Counted from the stretch's first letter, positions 8,399 through 16,907 are shown. The stretch: DNA of 64,000 bases from DASPKM01 sp035628135 (GCA_035628135.1 DASPKM010000004.1:366392-430391), one strand, 5' to 3'. Notes: generated from the sequence alone by a model not told the origin. Translations and numbers: made by a program.

Positions 8399-9214
8399 AT
8401 GAACTACCAGGTTTATACCCCTGTTGCCGAACTGCAGGAATTTGTAAAATGCTTCTGGACTTTGGAAGATCAAGCGGTTCCCGAGCCCATACGCCAGCGG
8501 GTATTGCCGGACGGTTGCATGGAAATGATCTTTCACTACGGTGATCTGTACAAGCAATATTTCGAAGACGGCAGTTTCATTGTTCAGCCAAGAAGCTTTG
8601 TTTTCGGTCAAATCACCAAATACCTGGAGATTGCGCCTACCGGTGTAAGTGGTATTAATTCAGCCAGGTTCCTCCCCGATGGCTTATTGCCTTTCTTAAA
8701 CCGGCCCGTATCGGAGCTGGAAAACAAGGCCGTGAGCCTGGAAGACCTGTTCAACGAACATGGAAAAAAACTCGAGCAGGAAGTGCTGCAGGCCGCCGAT
8801 AACCAGCAACGCATTAAGATCATTGAGGCTTTTTTATTATCGAGGCTTACGGATCCTTCCACGATCGACAACATTACCAAGGATTGCGTAAGCGTGATCA
8901 TTCAATCGAGAGGCCAGGTAGGCGTAGTGGAGCTGGCGGGAAAATTAAAGATCAACCGCCGTAACATGGAAAGAAAGTTCATGTCGGTCATTGGCATGAG
9001 CCCCAAGCAGCTTTCACGCGTGGTGCGGCTGCAAGCCACTCTAAAAATGCTGGAACAAAGACAATTCACCAGTCTTACTTCGCTTGCGTATGAGAATGGG
9101 TATTACGACCAGGCCCATTTTATAAGAGATTTTAAAGAGTTTACCGGCATCAGCCCTAAATTATTTTTTGCAGACAACCTGAAGCTTTCCACACTGTTCA
9201 TTGCCGCGGAATAG
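8399..9214 (+). CDS. AraC-family transcriptional regulator
   Basis: 271 residues. The N-terminal 150 residues begin NYQVYTPVAELQEFVKCFWTLE and contain VLPDGCMEMIFHYGD, the pattern of the cupin-like sensor domain common in Bacteroidota AraC regulators (DUF6597 type). The C-terminal 100 residues form the double helix-turn-helix: VVELAGKLKINRRNMERKF for the first and LTSLAYENGYYDQAHFIRDF for the second, ending with the conserved GISPKLFF. It is a DNA-binding cytoplasmic regulator with unknown effector. It is divergent from the hydrolase at 7350-8249 and 66 bases upstream of the VOC gene at 9281, so either side may be regulated. Assignment to the family is secure. Confidence 0.92.
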   Translation: MNYQVYTPVAELQEFVKCFWTLEDQAVPEPIRQRVLPDGCMEMIFHYGDLYKQYFEDGSFIVQPRSFVFGQITKYLEIAPTGVSGINSARFLPDGLLPFLNRPVSELENKAVSLEDLFNEHGKKLEQEVLQAADNQQRIKIIEAFLLSRLTDPSTIDNITKDCVSVIIQSRGQVGVVELAGKLKINRRNMERKFMSVIGMSPKQLSRVVRLQATLKMLEQRQFTSLTSLAYENGYYDQAHFIRDFKEFTGISPKLFFADNLKLSTLFIAAE

Positions 9215-9280
9215 CTGTCGCATTTTTACAATTTTTGCTTGGTGCGGCCCAGTATTATTGTACCAACAAAATATTCCATT

Positions 9281-9649
9281 ATGCAAAACATGATCAATTG
9301 GTTCGAGATCCCTGCAAAGGATATCAGCCGTGCGAAAAATTTCTACAATGTAATTTTAGGCGTCCAGCTCAACGAGGTGGATATGTTCGGAACAAAGATG
9401 GCCTTCTTTCCTACCGATGGTTCCAATGTATCGGGCGCTATTGTGCAGGGCGATGATTATGCTCCATCTCCGGGCGGCTCGCTGTTGTACCTGAATGGTG
9501 GCGCCGACCTTGAAAACGTATTATCGAAAGTGGAAGGCGCGGGCGGAAAAGTGGTTGTACCCAAAACGCAGATCAGCCCGGAGATGGGACATTTTGCAAT
9601 GTTCCTGGATACCGAAGGCAATAAGATGGCCCTGCATTCCATGAATTAA
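9281..9649 (+). CDS. VOC (glyoxalase/dioxygenase fold) protein
   Basis: 122 residues from ATG at 9281 (MQNMINWFEIPAKD); an earlier in-frame start would add a stretch without similarity. The pattern NWFEIPAKDISRAKNFYNVILG opens a beta-alpha-beta-beta-beta VOC module, repeated once (LENVLSKVEGAGGKVVVPKTQI ... GHFAMFLDTEGNKMALHS). Proteins like this bind a divalent metal; here E9 and the Glu in DTEGN are candidate ligands, but a full set of His/Glu ligands is not obvious. Many members are annotated only as bleomycin-resistance-like or PhnB-like. It lies between the AraC gene and a lipoprotein gene 12 bases downstream, likely one transcript. Function unknown beyond fold. Confidence 0.85.
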   Translation: MQNMINWFEIPAKDISRAKNFYNVILGVQLNEVDMFGTKMAFFPTDGSNVSGAIVQGDDYAPSPGGSLLYLNGGADLENVLSKVEGAGGKVVVPKTQISPEMGHFAMFLDTEGNKMALHSMN

Positions 9650-9661
9650 AATCATCTATAC

Positions 9662-10195
9662 ATGAAAAAATATCAGCGATACTACCTGCTCACTGCGCTC
9701 ATTGTGCTTGCGGTGGGCATCGGCGGCTGCAATAACCAGCAAAACAATGCGGCAACCACAACTGACAGTAGCGGTGCCACCGTCCCAACAACATCCGGGG
9801 AGGTAATATTTGATAAGCTGGTGGGCACCTGGCAAAACACCGGTGACAAAAGCTTTGAGCGATGGACCAGGAACAGCGACGGCACTTACCGAACCGTAGT
9901 GTTCAAGGTGAACGGTAGCGATACCAGTTATACCGAAGAGAACTCAGTATACCAGGAAAATGGTAAATGGGTGTCCGAGAATAAAGTGAGCGGGCAAAAT
10001 GATGGCAAGTCTGTAAAGTTTACGCAATCGGCCATGACCACCAACACCATACAGTTGAGCAACCCGGCGCACGATTTTCCCACCGACATTCACTATACCG
10101 TTGTGGATGCCAATACGGTGAATGCATACATCGTAGGTCCTAACAGCAAAGGCGGGAAGGATACCATCCCATTTAATTACACGAGAGTGCGGTAG
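9662..10195 (+). CDS. DUF6265-type lipoprotein
   Basis: 177 residues. The signal peptide ends with the lipobox VGIGGC (Cys23), followed by a Asn/Gln/Thr-rich tether to about residue 45. The globular part opens FDKLVGTWQNTGDKSF and includes SNPAHDFPTDIHY, close to the NPAHDFP motif characteristic of the DUF6265 family. This is a small beta-barrel of unknown ligand, expected to be anchored in the outer or inner membrane. It starts 12 bases after the VOC gene and is probably co-transcribed with it; it converges on the cytochrome c peroxidase gene 18 bases further on. A related domain appears at the C-terminus of the protein encoded at 22489-23706. Confidence 0.75.
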   Translation: MKKYQRYYLLTALIVLAVGIGGCNNQQNNAATTTDSSGATVPTTSGEVIFDKLVGTWQNTGDKSFERWTRNSDGTYRTVVFKVNGSDTSYTEENSVYQENGKWVSENKVSGQNDGKSVKFTQSAMTTNTIQLSNPAHDFPTDIHYTVVDANTVNAYIVGPNSKGGKDTIPFNYTRVR

Positions 10196-10213
10196 CTAAC
10201 GTAAATGGTCATG

Positions 10214-11398
10214 CTATTTAAAAGGGTCTGAATATTTTGGGTCGGTTACCAGGCTCTGATCGGTAAGCGTTTTTAAGAATGCCACGATGGCCGCTTTGTC
10301 TGCCGCGGTTATGAATTGGTAACCTCCATTAGGTATCTGGACACCGCGATTGGGATGATTTTTTGCGCCGTTCTGGTAATGGTCCATTACCTGTTCCAGC
10401 GTGCTGAATCTTCCATCGTGCATATAGGGCGCGGTGAGCGCAATGTTTCTTAGCGTGGGCATCTTAAAGGTGCCCATGTCTTTTGCCAGCCCGGTCTTCT
10501 CTCCTATTCCATTGTCGGCATAGTTTAGGTCAAGCGCATTGTTGGCGCCAAACCCGGTATTGACGCCGGAATTTTCAACAATGATGAAAGTAGGTTCCAG
10601 GCGCGACGCCACATTGGTAAGATCACTGTGGCATTCCGTGCAATTGAGTTGGGTCATCAGTTGTTTGCCGCGCAATTCTTCCGTGCTGAAGTTTGCAAAA
10701 TTATTGCCCAGTCCCTGGTCGTATTTTGAATTGAAGGTAACGATCGAGCGCATGAATTGCGAAAGCGCTTTTGCGATGCGGTCGTCGGTGATATCTTCTG
10801 TTCCAAATGCATTCTTAAATAACGCTGGATAATAAGCCTTGCCTTTAAGCTTTGTTTCGAGTACGGACAACGATGGCATACCCATTTCGATATGGTCTGT
10901 AATGGGCATCAGCGATTGTTCTTCCAATGTGGCGGCGCGCAGGTCCCAGAACATTTTCTGCGCTTTAAAATACCGCACGTTCACGATCGCCATGGCATTG
11001 CGCCTGGTAACGCCACCATCGAAACCTTTTGAAACGTTCAAGCCATCGGTGAATGCCTTGTCCTGGTGATGGCAGGACGCACAGGCGATGGTATTATTAA
11101 CTGAAAGCGATTTGTCGTAAAACAACACTCTTCCCAGGGTGGCGCCATGGTTGGTAATAGGATTATTGCCCGGTGTGTTGTCAACATCAGGATGCGCGTT
11201 GATGTAATTCCTGATGTGTGTGGGCATGGTGGCGCCGGCAGCGTAATCAAAAGGAGTTGGCGGCAGCTTTGGAGCGCCGGGTACGGGGCCTGGTACCGGA
11301 ACAGGATCATCCCCGTTTATAGGTTCCTGGCAGCTAAATTGAATTAGCAGGATAAGACAAACGAAAAGCGTAATGGCTATGCTGTTTCTGCGGTTCAT
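10214..11398 (-). CDS. di-haem cytochrome c peroxidase (CcpA/MauG family) lipoprotein
   Basis: 394 residues. The signal peptide ends in a lipobox (IQFSC, Cys23), then a Pro/Val-rich linker. Two haem c attachment sites are present: CASCH in the first half and CTECH in the second, typical of the bacterial cytochrome c peroxidase / MauG superfamily. The motif FDGGVTRRNAMAIVN and the distal MGTFKMPTLRNIALTAPYMHDGRF are family hallmarks, including the Met/His region for the second haem. Such proteins reduce hydrogen peroxide with electrons from periplasmic carriers, or oxidise protein substrates in MauG. The lipid anchor places it facing the periplasm. It is convergent with the lipoprotein gene at 9662. 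The exact substrate is open, but the family call is firm. Confidence 0.93.
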   Translation of the reverse strand: MNRRNSIAITLFVCLILLIQFSCQEPINGDDPVPVPGPVPGAPKLPPTPFDYAAGATMPTHIRNYINAHPDVDNTPGNNPITNHGATLGRVLFYDKSLSVNNTIACASCHHQDKAFTDGLNVSKGFDGGVTRRNAMAIVNVRYFKAQKMFWDLRAATLEEQSLMPITDHIEMGMPSLSVLETKLKGKAYYPALFKNAFGTEDITDDRIAKALSQFMRSIVTFNSKYDQGLGNNFANFSTEELRGKQLMTQLNCTECHSDLTNVASRLEPTFIIVENSGVNTGFGANNALDLNYADNGIGEKTGLAKDMGTFKMPTLRNIALTAPYMHDGRFSTLEQVMDHYQNGAKNHPNRGVQIPNGGYQFITAADKAAIVAFLKTLTDQSLVTDPKYSDPFK

Positions 11399-11529
11399 AC
11401 ATGAGGAATTTAGGTCAATTGGTCAACGAATACACTTTATGTACGACATATACTGTAGATAAAAGAAATGCGTTGGGTAAAGCGGTTGCTTTTTACTTTT
11501 CTTTGTAAGACCATCCCAAAACCAATCAT

Positions 11530-12015
11530 ATGCGCTTTTCACAAAAAGCTACTGCCATTGCCGCTCTTATGGTAATGGCCTCTTGCGACATTACCGTAGA
11601 ACATTCAGACGCCCCTGCCTCCGGGGCCGCCGCTGAAATAAGCATGACCCGCGAACAGTTCTGGGCGGCCGCCAGGGCAGGAAATGTAGACAGCATGCTT
11701 GCCTTTCACCTCGACACTGCCACGTATAAATTATATGAGAACGGTGGAATGTACGATTATGCGGCCCAGGCAGATGGACACAAGGCCATGAAGGACCTTG
11801 GAGTGAACAGGATAGAATTCAATGTGCGTGTAATGGATACTGTTGTATTCAATAGGAGCCATGCAATGGAAACCTGGGATGGCACAACGGTTACGTGGCT
11901 TAACTCAGGCCAGAAGGACACTTCGGGAAGGTTTTTTGTTACCATTTTGTATACGCGTACGCCTGAAGGCTGGAAGTTCAGTTATTTACATTCTTCAAGC
12001 AAGCCAAGTAACTAA
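11530..12015 (+). CDS. SnoaL/DUF4440-like lipoprotein
   Basis: 161 residues. The signal peptide ends VMASC (lipobox, Cys18). The mature part, MTREQFWAAARAGNVDSMLAFHLDTATYKLYENG ... GWKFSYLHSSS, has the layout of the NTF2-like DUF4440/SnoaL-type fold: an N-terminal helix pair, a strand with a Asp/His-type pocket and a final Trp-Lys-Phe strand with His. These proteins bind small molecules or act as ketosteroid-isomerase-like enzymes; no catalytic pair can be assigned. It is a single gene just upstream of tRNA-Ser, so it marks the left chromosomal flank of the island that follows. Confidence 0.6.
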   Translation: MRFSQKATAIAALMVMASCDITVEHSDAPASGAAAEISMTREQFWAAARAGNVDSMLAFHLDTATYKLYENGGMYDYAAQADGHKAMKDLGVNRIEFNVRVMDTVVFNRSHAMETWDGTTVTWLNSGQKDTSGRFFVTILYTRTPEGWKFSYLHSSSKPSN

Positions 12016-12058
12016 ATCTGTTGTTTTTGCATTAATTTTCCGGCCGCCATTACACCCA

Positions 12059-12146
12059 GGAGAGATGCCAGAGCGGCTGAATGGGACGGTCTCGAAAACC
12101 GTTGTCCGGCTTGTCCGGACCGAGGGTTCGAATCCCTCTCTCTCCG
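12059..12146 (+). tRNA. tRNA-Ser(CGA)
   Basis: An 88-nt class II tRNA. The acceptor stem GGAGAGA pairs with TCTCTCC, the anticodon arm is ACGGT-CTCGAAA-ACCGT with anticodon CGA, there is a long variable arm, and the T-arm is GAGGG-TTCGAAT-CCCTC. The 3' CCA is not encoded. Copies of the 3' end and its downstream flank recur at 12.2-17.1 kb, so this gene appears to be an integration target. Confidence 0.95.
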
Positions 12147-12187
12147 CTTTTTGATGGTTTTGTTCACTTTTTCACGCTTTCTGTATT
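12122..12187 (+). repeat. reference copy of array repeat (tRNA-Ser 3' end plus flank)
   Basis: Covers the T-arm and acceptor 3' strand of tRNA-Ser and about 40 bases beyond (CGCTTTTTGATGGTTTTG, then a T-rich stretch and ACGCTTTCTGT). The repeats at 13094, 13824, 14957 and 16095 share the TTCGAA core and this downstream flank. Confidence 0.75.
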
Positions 12188-12238
12188 TTGGCAGACAGCC
12201 ACTCACTAATCTGTAATTCATACTTCTTCAGGAAATTC

Positions 12239-12293
12239 CTGATTTTCAACAAATCTGTTTCAAATAAATTCGAATCCGTCCCATCACTTCGCC
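12239..12293 (+). repeat. array repeat a
   Basis: CTGATTTTCAACAAATC, then a TTCGAATCCGTCCC core, matching the left arm and core of the other copies. The right arm (GATGGTTTTG...) is absent. After it comes AGCTTTAACGTAGGC, which resembles AGATTTAGCGTAGGC after the last copy near 17105. Confidence 0.65.
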
Positions 12294-12426
12294 TTCGTTC
12301 GCCGAAGCTTTAACGTAGGCGAACTTGGCTCACAACAAGAGCTTTATTCCTCGGCCAGCAAATTTCGGCAGACGAAGTCCACTTAATAGATGGGAGAGCC
12401 CCGGACCTCAATAGCTCATAAGGGGA

Positions 12427-12951
12427 TTATGATAGAAGCCATAATACTGCACTTAAAAATATACTGGCAAAAATTAGACCCAAATAGAAAACTGAAACTT
12501 CTTTGAATTTCATAGTCATCTTTTGAGAAACAAATTTTTTATATTCCAAATCCTTTCTGTATTGAAACCCTGTGGGATCTAGTACTTTAAAATTTGTAAA
12601 CTTATTACTTGCACAGTCAGTCGCAAATTCTTCGCTATTGAGATACTCAGCAATTTTTATTTGTCGATAAATTGACCTTCGCTGAAGCGTTCTAAAAAAG
12701 GAATCCATATACCAAAAAAGCAGTGGAATAATTGAAGTCATTAGGATTATCGATGCACGTAACTCTTGCAAATCTTTACCCAAGGCTATAGAAATAACTC
12801 CCGCCCAAATCAAAATACTCCAATTTTTGCTTACCCTAGCAAAGTTGTCCATTCTGTCGATTATAGCATTAATGGTATTTAGTTCCCAAGTGATCAAGTC
12901 GACATTATGCTCGAATGGATTGATATTATTATTCATTTGATTCATTCGCAA
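12427..12951 (-). CDS. three-TM membrane protein, array gene 1
   Basis: 174 residues. Hydrophobic segments at about 44-58 and 66-84 form a tight hairpin near the N-terminus, and a third lies at about 152-173 at the very end; the middle 65 residues are soluble and charged, with a RRSIYRQIKIAEYLNSEEF helix. The two-helix hairpin followed by a helical region loosely recalls SLATT-type membrane effectors, but I see no diagnostic motif. I do not recognise the family. The gene is AT-rich compared with the flanking genes and lies on the minus strand between repeats a and b, like the other genes of this stretch. Its 3' end faces repeat a. Confidence 0.65.
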   Translation of the reverse strand: MRMNQMNNNINPFEHNVDLITWELNTINAIIDRMDNFARVSKNWSILIWAGVISIALGKDLQELRASIILMTSIIPLLFWYMDSFFRTLQRRSIYRQIKIAEYLNSEEFATDCASNKFTNFKVLDPTGFQYRKDLEYKKFVSQKMTMKFKEVSVFYLGLIFASIFLSAVLWLLS

Positions 12952-13093
12952 TGTAACTAATCGACAATTAATCGGATTTACAAATCGTGAATAGGCAAAA
13001 CGAAGGTATCAATTTATCAATGTGGTTTTTATTTATTTCTGAGCTTGGTTTAAATTGACAGTTATAGAAGATGCTACACTTGTTAGAATGCCA

Positions 13094-13187
13094 CTGATTG
13101 TCAATAAGTCTTTAACCAAAAAGTTCGAACTCCGTCCCCTCCACCCCGCTTTTTTGATGGTTTTGTTCGCTTTTTTACGCTTTCTGT
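13094..13187 (+). repeat. array repeat b
   Basis: The best complete copy: left arm CTGATTGTCAATAAGTC, core AGTTCGAACTCCGTCCCCTC, CACCCCGC, then the right arm TTTTTTGATGGTTTTGTTCG and ACGCTTTCTGT as after tRNA-Ser. Confidence 0.8.
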
Positions 13188-13225
13188 TTGCGACGATAAT
13201 CAGCTTCAATTCTGGCTAATCAGTA

Positions 13226-13804
13226 TCATTTCTGATAGTTCAATAATGTGTCGTTTCTATAATGTTCTTTTCTGATAGTATCGCCCGTTTCTGAGAAGTA
13301 CAGCCAAATACTGTCCTTTACCCATTTGTCTGTTTCAGGGAAAGGAGAACCTTCACTTACGGTGTCATTGCTTTTATAAAACTCAATCTTTCTGAGTTTT
13401 GTGGTCCCGGTGAAATTATAGTAAGCTTCCTGGTAGCGATGATTGTTTACATTGAATTCATAGGTAGAAGACCTTGCATTACCCTGGCTAATCCGGGCAG
13501 CTACTGTAAAAATAATTAGTGGAAGCAAGGGAGTTGCGGTCACCATCCCAATTTTGTCGGCAGTTGTTCTAACTTTAATGATTTTAGTCCGCCATAGAAT
13601 AAACTGTACGATTGGAAAGAGAACAAAAAGAAATATATACGCAAAGCCTATTCCTAATGATATACTTGGGTCTTGTTTTGCTTGTCCATATAAGTATAGC
13701 ACAGTTCCATAGAAGACGATATTGAAAAGTAAAAGTGGAATATTCATGAGGAGTAATTGGTATCCCGAAATATAACGTAAGACGCGCTCTAAAAATACGC
13801 ACAT
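13226..13804 (-). CDS. membrane protein with soluble tail, array gene 2
   Basis: 192 residues. Three transmembrane segments at about 17-39, 50-71 and 88-103, then a 90-residue extracytoplasmic-looking tail (NNHRYQEAYYNF ... WLYFSETGDTIRKEHY) that resembles the MORN-like or antitoxin-like 'toxin-antitoxin YwqK' strand pattern only loosely. I do not recognise a family. It is tightly packed: its stop codon is 38 bases from repeat b and its start codon about 20 bases from repeat c, so the gene nearly fills the interval between two repeats. No separate promoter space is visible except within the repeat. Confidence 0.65.
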   Translation of the reverse strand: MCVFLERVLRYISGYQLLLMNIPLLLFNIVFYGTVLYLYGQAKQDPSISLGIGFAYIFLFVLFPIVQFILWRTKIIKVRTTADKIGMVTATPLLPLIIFTVAARISQGNARSSTYEFNVNNHRYQEAYYNFTGTTKLRKIEFYKSNDTVSEGSPFPETDKWVKDSIWLYFSETGDTIRKEHYRNDTLLNYQK

Positions 13805-13823
13805 ATTGGTATAAAGGCCTTAA

Positions 13824-13912
13824 CAATCAGCAAATCTTTCACCAAAAGTTCGAACTCTGTCTCCTCCACCCCGCTTGTTTGTTGATTTTGTTCACTTTTT
13901 GACGCTTTCTGT
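13824..13912 (+). repeat. array repeat c
   Basis: CAATCAGCAAATCTTTC, core AGTTCGAACTCTGTCTCCTC, CACCCCGC, right arm with TTGATTTTGTTCAC and GACGCTTTCTGT. The copy is nearly complete and about 730 bases from copy b. Confidence 0.8.
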
Positions 13913-14214
13913 CCTCTTGATCTACATTGATCAACTAATGTATAATTCTCGATGATAGCGATCGCATACTATGGGATGCACAGAACCCATGCATCACCAA
14001 GGAGGCTTAGATGATTTATGATTATGCGGGCAGGTTTTGTAGAAACTACTAACACAAATTACATTTTACAAATTCTTAAAACCGTAACTTCTTATAGAAT
14101 GAACAGGCTTGGGAAAAAGAATTAGGGTAGGGCGATAAACGGATTTGGATCGGTATAAAAGCTTTCATACACTCCAAAGCTACTGCACACGATTTGGCTG
14201 GTTTCGAAATGGTA
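13913..14214. other. non-coding spacer in array
   Basis: About 300 AT-rich bases with no convincing coding frame on either strand. I see only a GCGATCGC palindrome (HIP-like octamer) near 13958 and nothing else of note. Confidence 0.5.
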
Positions 14215-14676
14215 TTAAAAAGAAAATCCGCCATTTTGGCGGATCGCTAAGAATGCTGAGTATTTCTTCCCCTTTTCATAAGGATGCCATTGGTCTCCAA
14301 CCTGGCCCCAGAGGAAAAAATAATTTTCTATTTCTTCAAGATGCTTATTGATATTCATCTGATACCACCGGTGTTTTACTGCCGTATTACCTTTCACGAA
14401 TATGGAAACATTCCAGTTAATGACTGTGAAAGTCCTGATAATGTTTCCGAGCGTATGTAAAACCTTTTCGGCGTCCCCATTATAGCTCAGCTTCGAATCA
14501 TCAATTTTTTGGGTTTTTTCGTCCCAGTCGCCAAATCCAAAATTATAAGTATCGTCAAATTGGTAGGTAAACTGTGCGGCCTTCGGAATCGTGCCTTTTG
14601 GGCCGGTGCTGACAAATTCAAAGAGAGTCACACTGGCTGAAACATTTTTTTTTGTATCATAACATTCGCCAACCAT
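14215..14676 (-). CDS. DUF6934-like small protein, array gene 3
   Basis: 153 residues. The pattern FEFVSTGPKGTIPKAAQFTYQ ... YNFGFGDWDEKT ... SYNGDAEKVLHTLGNIIRTFT ... VKGNTAVKHRWYQMNINKH matches what I recall of the DUF6934 family, a Bacteroidota-restricted group of small cytoplasmic proteins often found alone or beside toxin-like genes in mobile regions. Function is unknown; an antitoxin role has been suspected for relatives from their genomic setting but is not established here because no toxin partner is seen. It lies between repeats c and d on the minus strand, with AT-rich composition. The poly-A run near its start (ACATTTTTTTTTGTATC on the plus strand) may make it prone to slippage. 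Confidence 0.7.
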   Translation of the reverse strand: MVGECYDTKKNVSASVTLFEFVSTGPKGTIPKAAQFTYQFDDTYNFGFGDWDEKTQKIDDSKLSYNGDAEKVLHTLGNIIRTFTVINWNVSIFVKGNTAVKHRWYQMNINKHLEEIENYFFLWGQVGDQWHPYEKGKKYSAFLAIRQNGGFSF

Positions 14677-14956
14677 AATAGATATTTATAATACTCCCTC
14701 AAATTATGTTCCATTAATATCCTGGCAACTCGTTTACCTCGTCCCAGCCCTGCCATTTGATAGGCCTTCAGAGCATTCCCCACCTATTATAGAGTGGACA
14801 GATACACTGCAAACCACAAGGGACTGAGATCACATTCAATAATTCGTTAGATCGGTTTATTTTTGGATTCAACACTCCCAAGGCTGCAGCTCTTAGCGGC
14901 TGCCAATACAGAAAGGTTGTAGGCTGTATAATTAATGCAACAAAGTGAAGAAGACA
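14677..14956. other. non-coding spacer in array
   Basis: No supported gene in about 280 bases between the DUF6934-like gene and repeat d. I find no terminator, tRNA or clear promoter in it. Confidence 0.45.
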
Positions 14957-15048
14957 CTGATTTTCAGTAGATCCCTTAAGCGAAAGTTCGAACTCTGTCC
15001 CCTACACCCCGCTTTTTTGATGGTTTTCTTGGTCTTAATCACTTTCTG
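14957..15048 (+). repeat. array repeat d
   Basis: CTGATTTTCAGTAGATC, core AGTTCGAACTCTGTCCCCTA, CACCCCGC, right arm TTTTTTGATGGTTTT, then diverging (CTTGGTCTTAATCAC) before CTTTCTG. Confidence 0.8.
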
Positions 15049-15071
15049 CCGCATTTGCCTTAGGCGACTAG

Positions 15072-15374
15072 TCATCTCGAGATATTGGTGCATATACCAA
15101 AAATTGAATTCCGAGTCACCCATCCATTGATGCGGCCAACATTATTGCCAATTTGATACCTTTCTCCTTGAATTGCTTTTATAAGATGTAAATAATGGGT
15201 GCCATTTACTTTGCACAACACTATATCATCTTTACGTAGTTGTCGATCGCGCAAGGGTTCAACCGTCACCAACTCGCCAGATTCTATTTTTCCTTTCATT
15301 GAATTCCCTCTTGGACGGAATTGCACCGTTTCGCCTGCCTTCAACTTTTCAATATAATGTGCAGCCCAGCTCAT
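15072..15374 (-). CDS. stand-alone S24/S26-like (LexA-fold) domain protein, array gene 4
   Basis: 100 residues from ATG at 15374 (MSWAAHYIEKLKAG); an upstream in-frame ATG at 15416 is also possible. The segment FRPRGNSMKGKIESGELVTVEPL followed by LRKDDIVLCKVNG matches the Ser-box of LexA/UmuD/CI-type S24 peptidases and signal peptidases (GNSM with the catalytic Ser, then a GD/ED-type strand). There is no N-terminal HTH, and the catalytic Lys is not obvious at the usual spacing, so it may be a binding or regulatory remnant and not an active peptidase. It is the first of two genes between repeats d and e. Confidence 0.7.
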   Translation of the reverse strand: MSWAAHYIEKLKAGETVQFRPRGNSMKGKIESGELVTVEPLRDRQLRKDDIVLCKVNGTHYLHLIKAIQGERYQIGNNVGRINGWVTRNSIFGICTNISR

Positions 15375-15489
15375 TTTATTTATTCCCCAGGGTTTTTGTG
15401 AGCATAACCCCAACAAATGTCTATGTTAAATTACAAACGGAACCTAAACATAACGATCGCGTTTTTACCACTTAAAGCGAAAACCCTTC

Positions 15490-15945
15490 TTAGCCATTTC
15501 TTTGTTTCATGTAGTTTAATAAGTCAAGGATATGCTGTTGTGTATGACTTTTGAAAATCAATTCAAAGTACCGAAGCCCATCAGCCACACTATTGTTTTC
15601 AATTCGCCACTTAATTTCTAGCAAGTCTCCAATAATGTCAGTTAAGTCATCAACTGCGTCGCCAATGCCACACTCTTTCAAATTGTAAATATCCTCGAAG
15701 TCCAGTGGAGTCTTGTAGAATCCAAAGTCTTTGAAGTTCGTTTCGACATTAGATCGGACGTTCGTCAAGTTCGATTTATCAAAGTCTGGATAGTCGGTAT
15801 CATCAAACTGGTAGCTGATGTCAAAATAAAGGCTGTAAATTTTAACCAGACTGTGCTCCAACATTTTATCTCGGTTGGGCACACATAAACTTGGTTGTAG
15901 TCCAAATTTTACAATTTCCTGTATTGTCTCTAGTAGCTTCGTCAT
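15490..15945 (-). CDS. DUF5063-like protein, array gene 5
   Basis: 151 residues starting MTKLLETIQEIV; an alternative ATG lies 14 codons upstream. The helical C-terminal half, GIGDAVDDLTDIIGDLLEIKWRIEN followed by ADGLRYFELIFKSHTQQHILDLLNYM, fits the all-helical DUF5063 family as I remember it (a DDLxDIxxDL motif and a final H..LL..M helix). No catalytic residues are known for the family. It is a soluble cytoplasmic protein with AT-rich coding sequence, upstream of the S24-like gene on the same strand with about 115 bases between. Both sit in one repeat-bounded interval, which therefore carries two genes unlike the others. Confidence 0.65.
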   Translation of the reverse strand: MTKLLETIQEIVKFGLQPSLCVPNRDKMLEHSLVKIYSLYFDISYQFDDTDYPDFDKSNLTNVRSNVETNFKDFGFYKTPLDFEDIYNLKECGIGDAVDDLTDIIGDLLEIKWRIENNSVADGLRYFELIFKSHTQQHILDLLNYMKQRNG

Positions 15946-16094
15946 TTTCGTGTGGACTGATAACGCACTAACTCTAAAATAGCGCAAATAATAATAAATA
16001 TTGCGATTCTGAATATGCGCAATTAAATTAAGATATAATAAACGCAGTAGATTGGCTTGGAAGGGGTTTTATAGGTGCCGTATAAATCCACTAA

Positions 16095-16175
16095 TGATCT
16101 GCAAATCGTTCAAAACGAAGTTCGATATCTGTCCCTTGTAGCCCACTTTGTTTCAAAGTTTTACACACTTTCTGT
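16095..16175 (+). repeat. array repeat e
   Basis: The most diverged full-length copy: TGATCTGCAAATCG, core AGTTCGATATCTGTCCC, GCCCACTTTG, then TTTTACACACTTTCTGT. Divergence suggests an older copy. Confidence 0.7.
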
Positions 16176-16280
16176 CTTTGGCTAACAGGGTTTGCAAGAA
16201 TTTTATAGACGAAGTGCTTTCGTTATTTGTTTAACCAACGCTGCAGTTTCTGCAATGCAGGGTCGGAACGTAACAAGCCT

Positions 16281-16907
16281 TTAGCCTGGGAACCTGGTAT
16301 CAGCTATGATCCTCTTTAGCTGTTCAATATGCCTTATGCGATGGGCGACAAGGATCAACCCTAATTGATGACAATCTCTGATGGTACGGACCCCCTTGCC
16401 ATCCATTCTAAAAACAAAATACCGCCTTAGATCCTTAGAAGCATTTACGGTGAAAAATTCCTTTACCAGATCATTGGTTTCAGAAAAAATGCGTACACAG
16501 GCATCCTTACTGCAGTACCGGTTCCTCGGTAAATTAGTTCCCCTTGCTTTGCCCTTTTCCGGTTGCGTCGCATATGCAAGCGCTTTCTCATCGCCTCCTT
16601 TTGTGGAGTCCGCATAACTTGCAGGAAAAACCGGCTGGGCCAGTGAAAACCACAATTCCCGTACATAACCTTCATCAATAAGCCCCAGGTGTTCAACAAT
16701 ATCATTTGCTGACCATGTATTCGTATCAATCCGATAAAAGAATTGCGACTCCTTCAAGGTATTGACAACTCTCAACAACTCGTTATGTGTTGAATCAAGC
16801 AGCCTTAACATCTTTTTGTTGTCGGCATCTGTATAATGCCGCTTTGCCGGTTGGGCCCCCAACATAAAAGAACAGCTAAGAAAGAGAAAAAGTATAAGAT
16901 ATTTCAT
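16281..16907 (-). CDS. secreted DinB-like protein, array gene 6
   Basis: 208 residues from ATG at 16907, which begins the signal peptide MKYLILFLFLSCSFMLGAQ. The mature part shows the four-helix DinB/DUF664 plan: a first helix (LLDSTHNELLRVVNTL), then WSANDIVEHLGLIDEGYV with the first metal His, and a final helix HQLGLILVAHRIRHIEQLKRI carrying His residues. DinB-superfamily members bind a metal with three His and include mycothiol- or bacillithiol-dependent enzymes; the secreted location here is unusual but occurs in Bacteroidota. Only the His pattern supports a metal site. It lies between repeats e and f, on the minus strand as the rest of the array. Confidence 0.8.
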   Translation of the reverse strand: MKYLILFLFLSCSFMLGAQPAKRHYTDADNKKMLRLLDSTHNELLRVVNTLKESQFFYRIDTNTWSANDIVEHLGLIDEGYVRELWFSLAQPVFPASYADSTKGGDEKALAYATQPEKGKARGTNLPRNRYCSKDACVRIFSETNDLVKEFFTVNASKDLRRYFVFRMDGKGVRTIRDCHQLGLILVAHRIRHIEQLKRIIADTRFPG

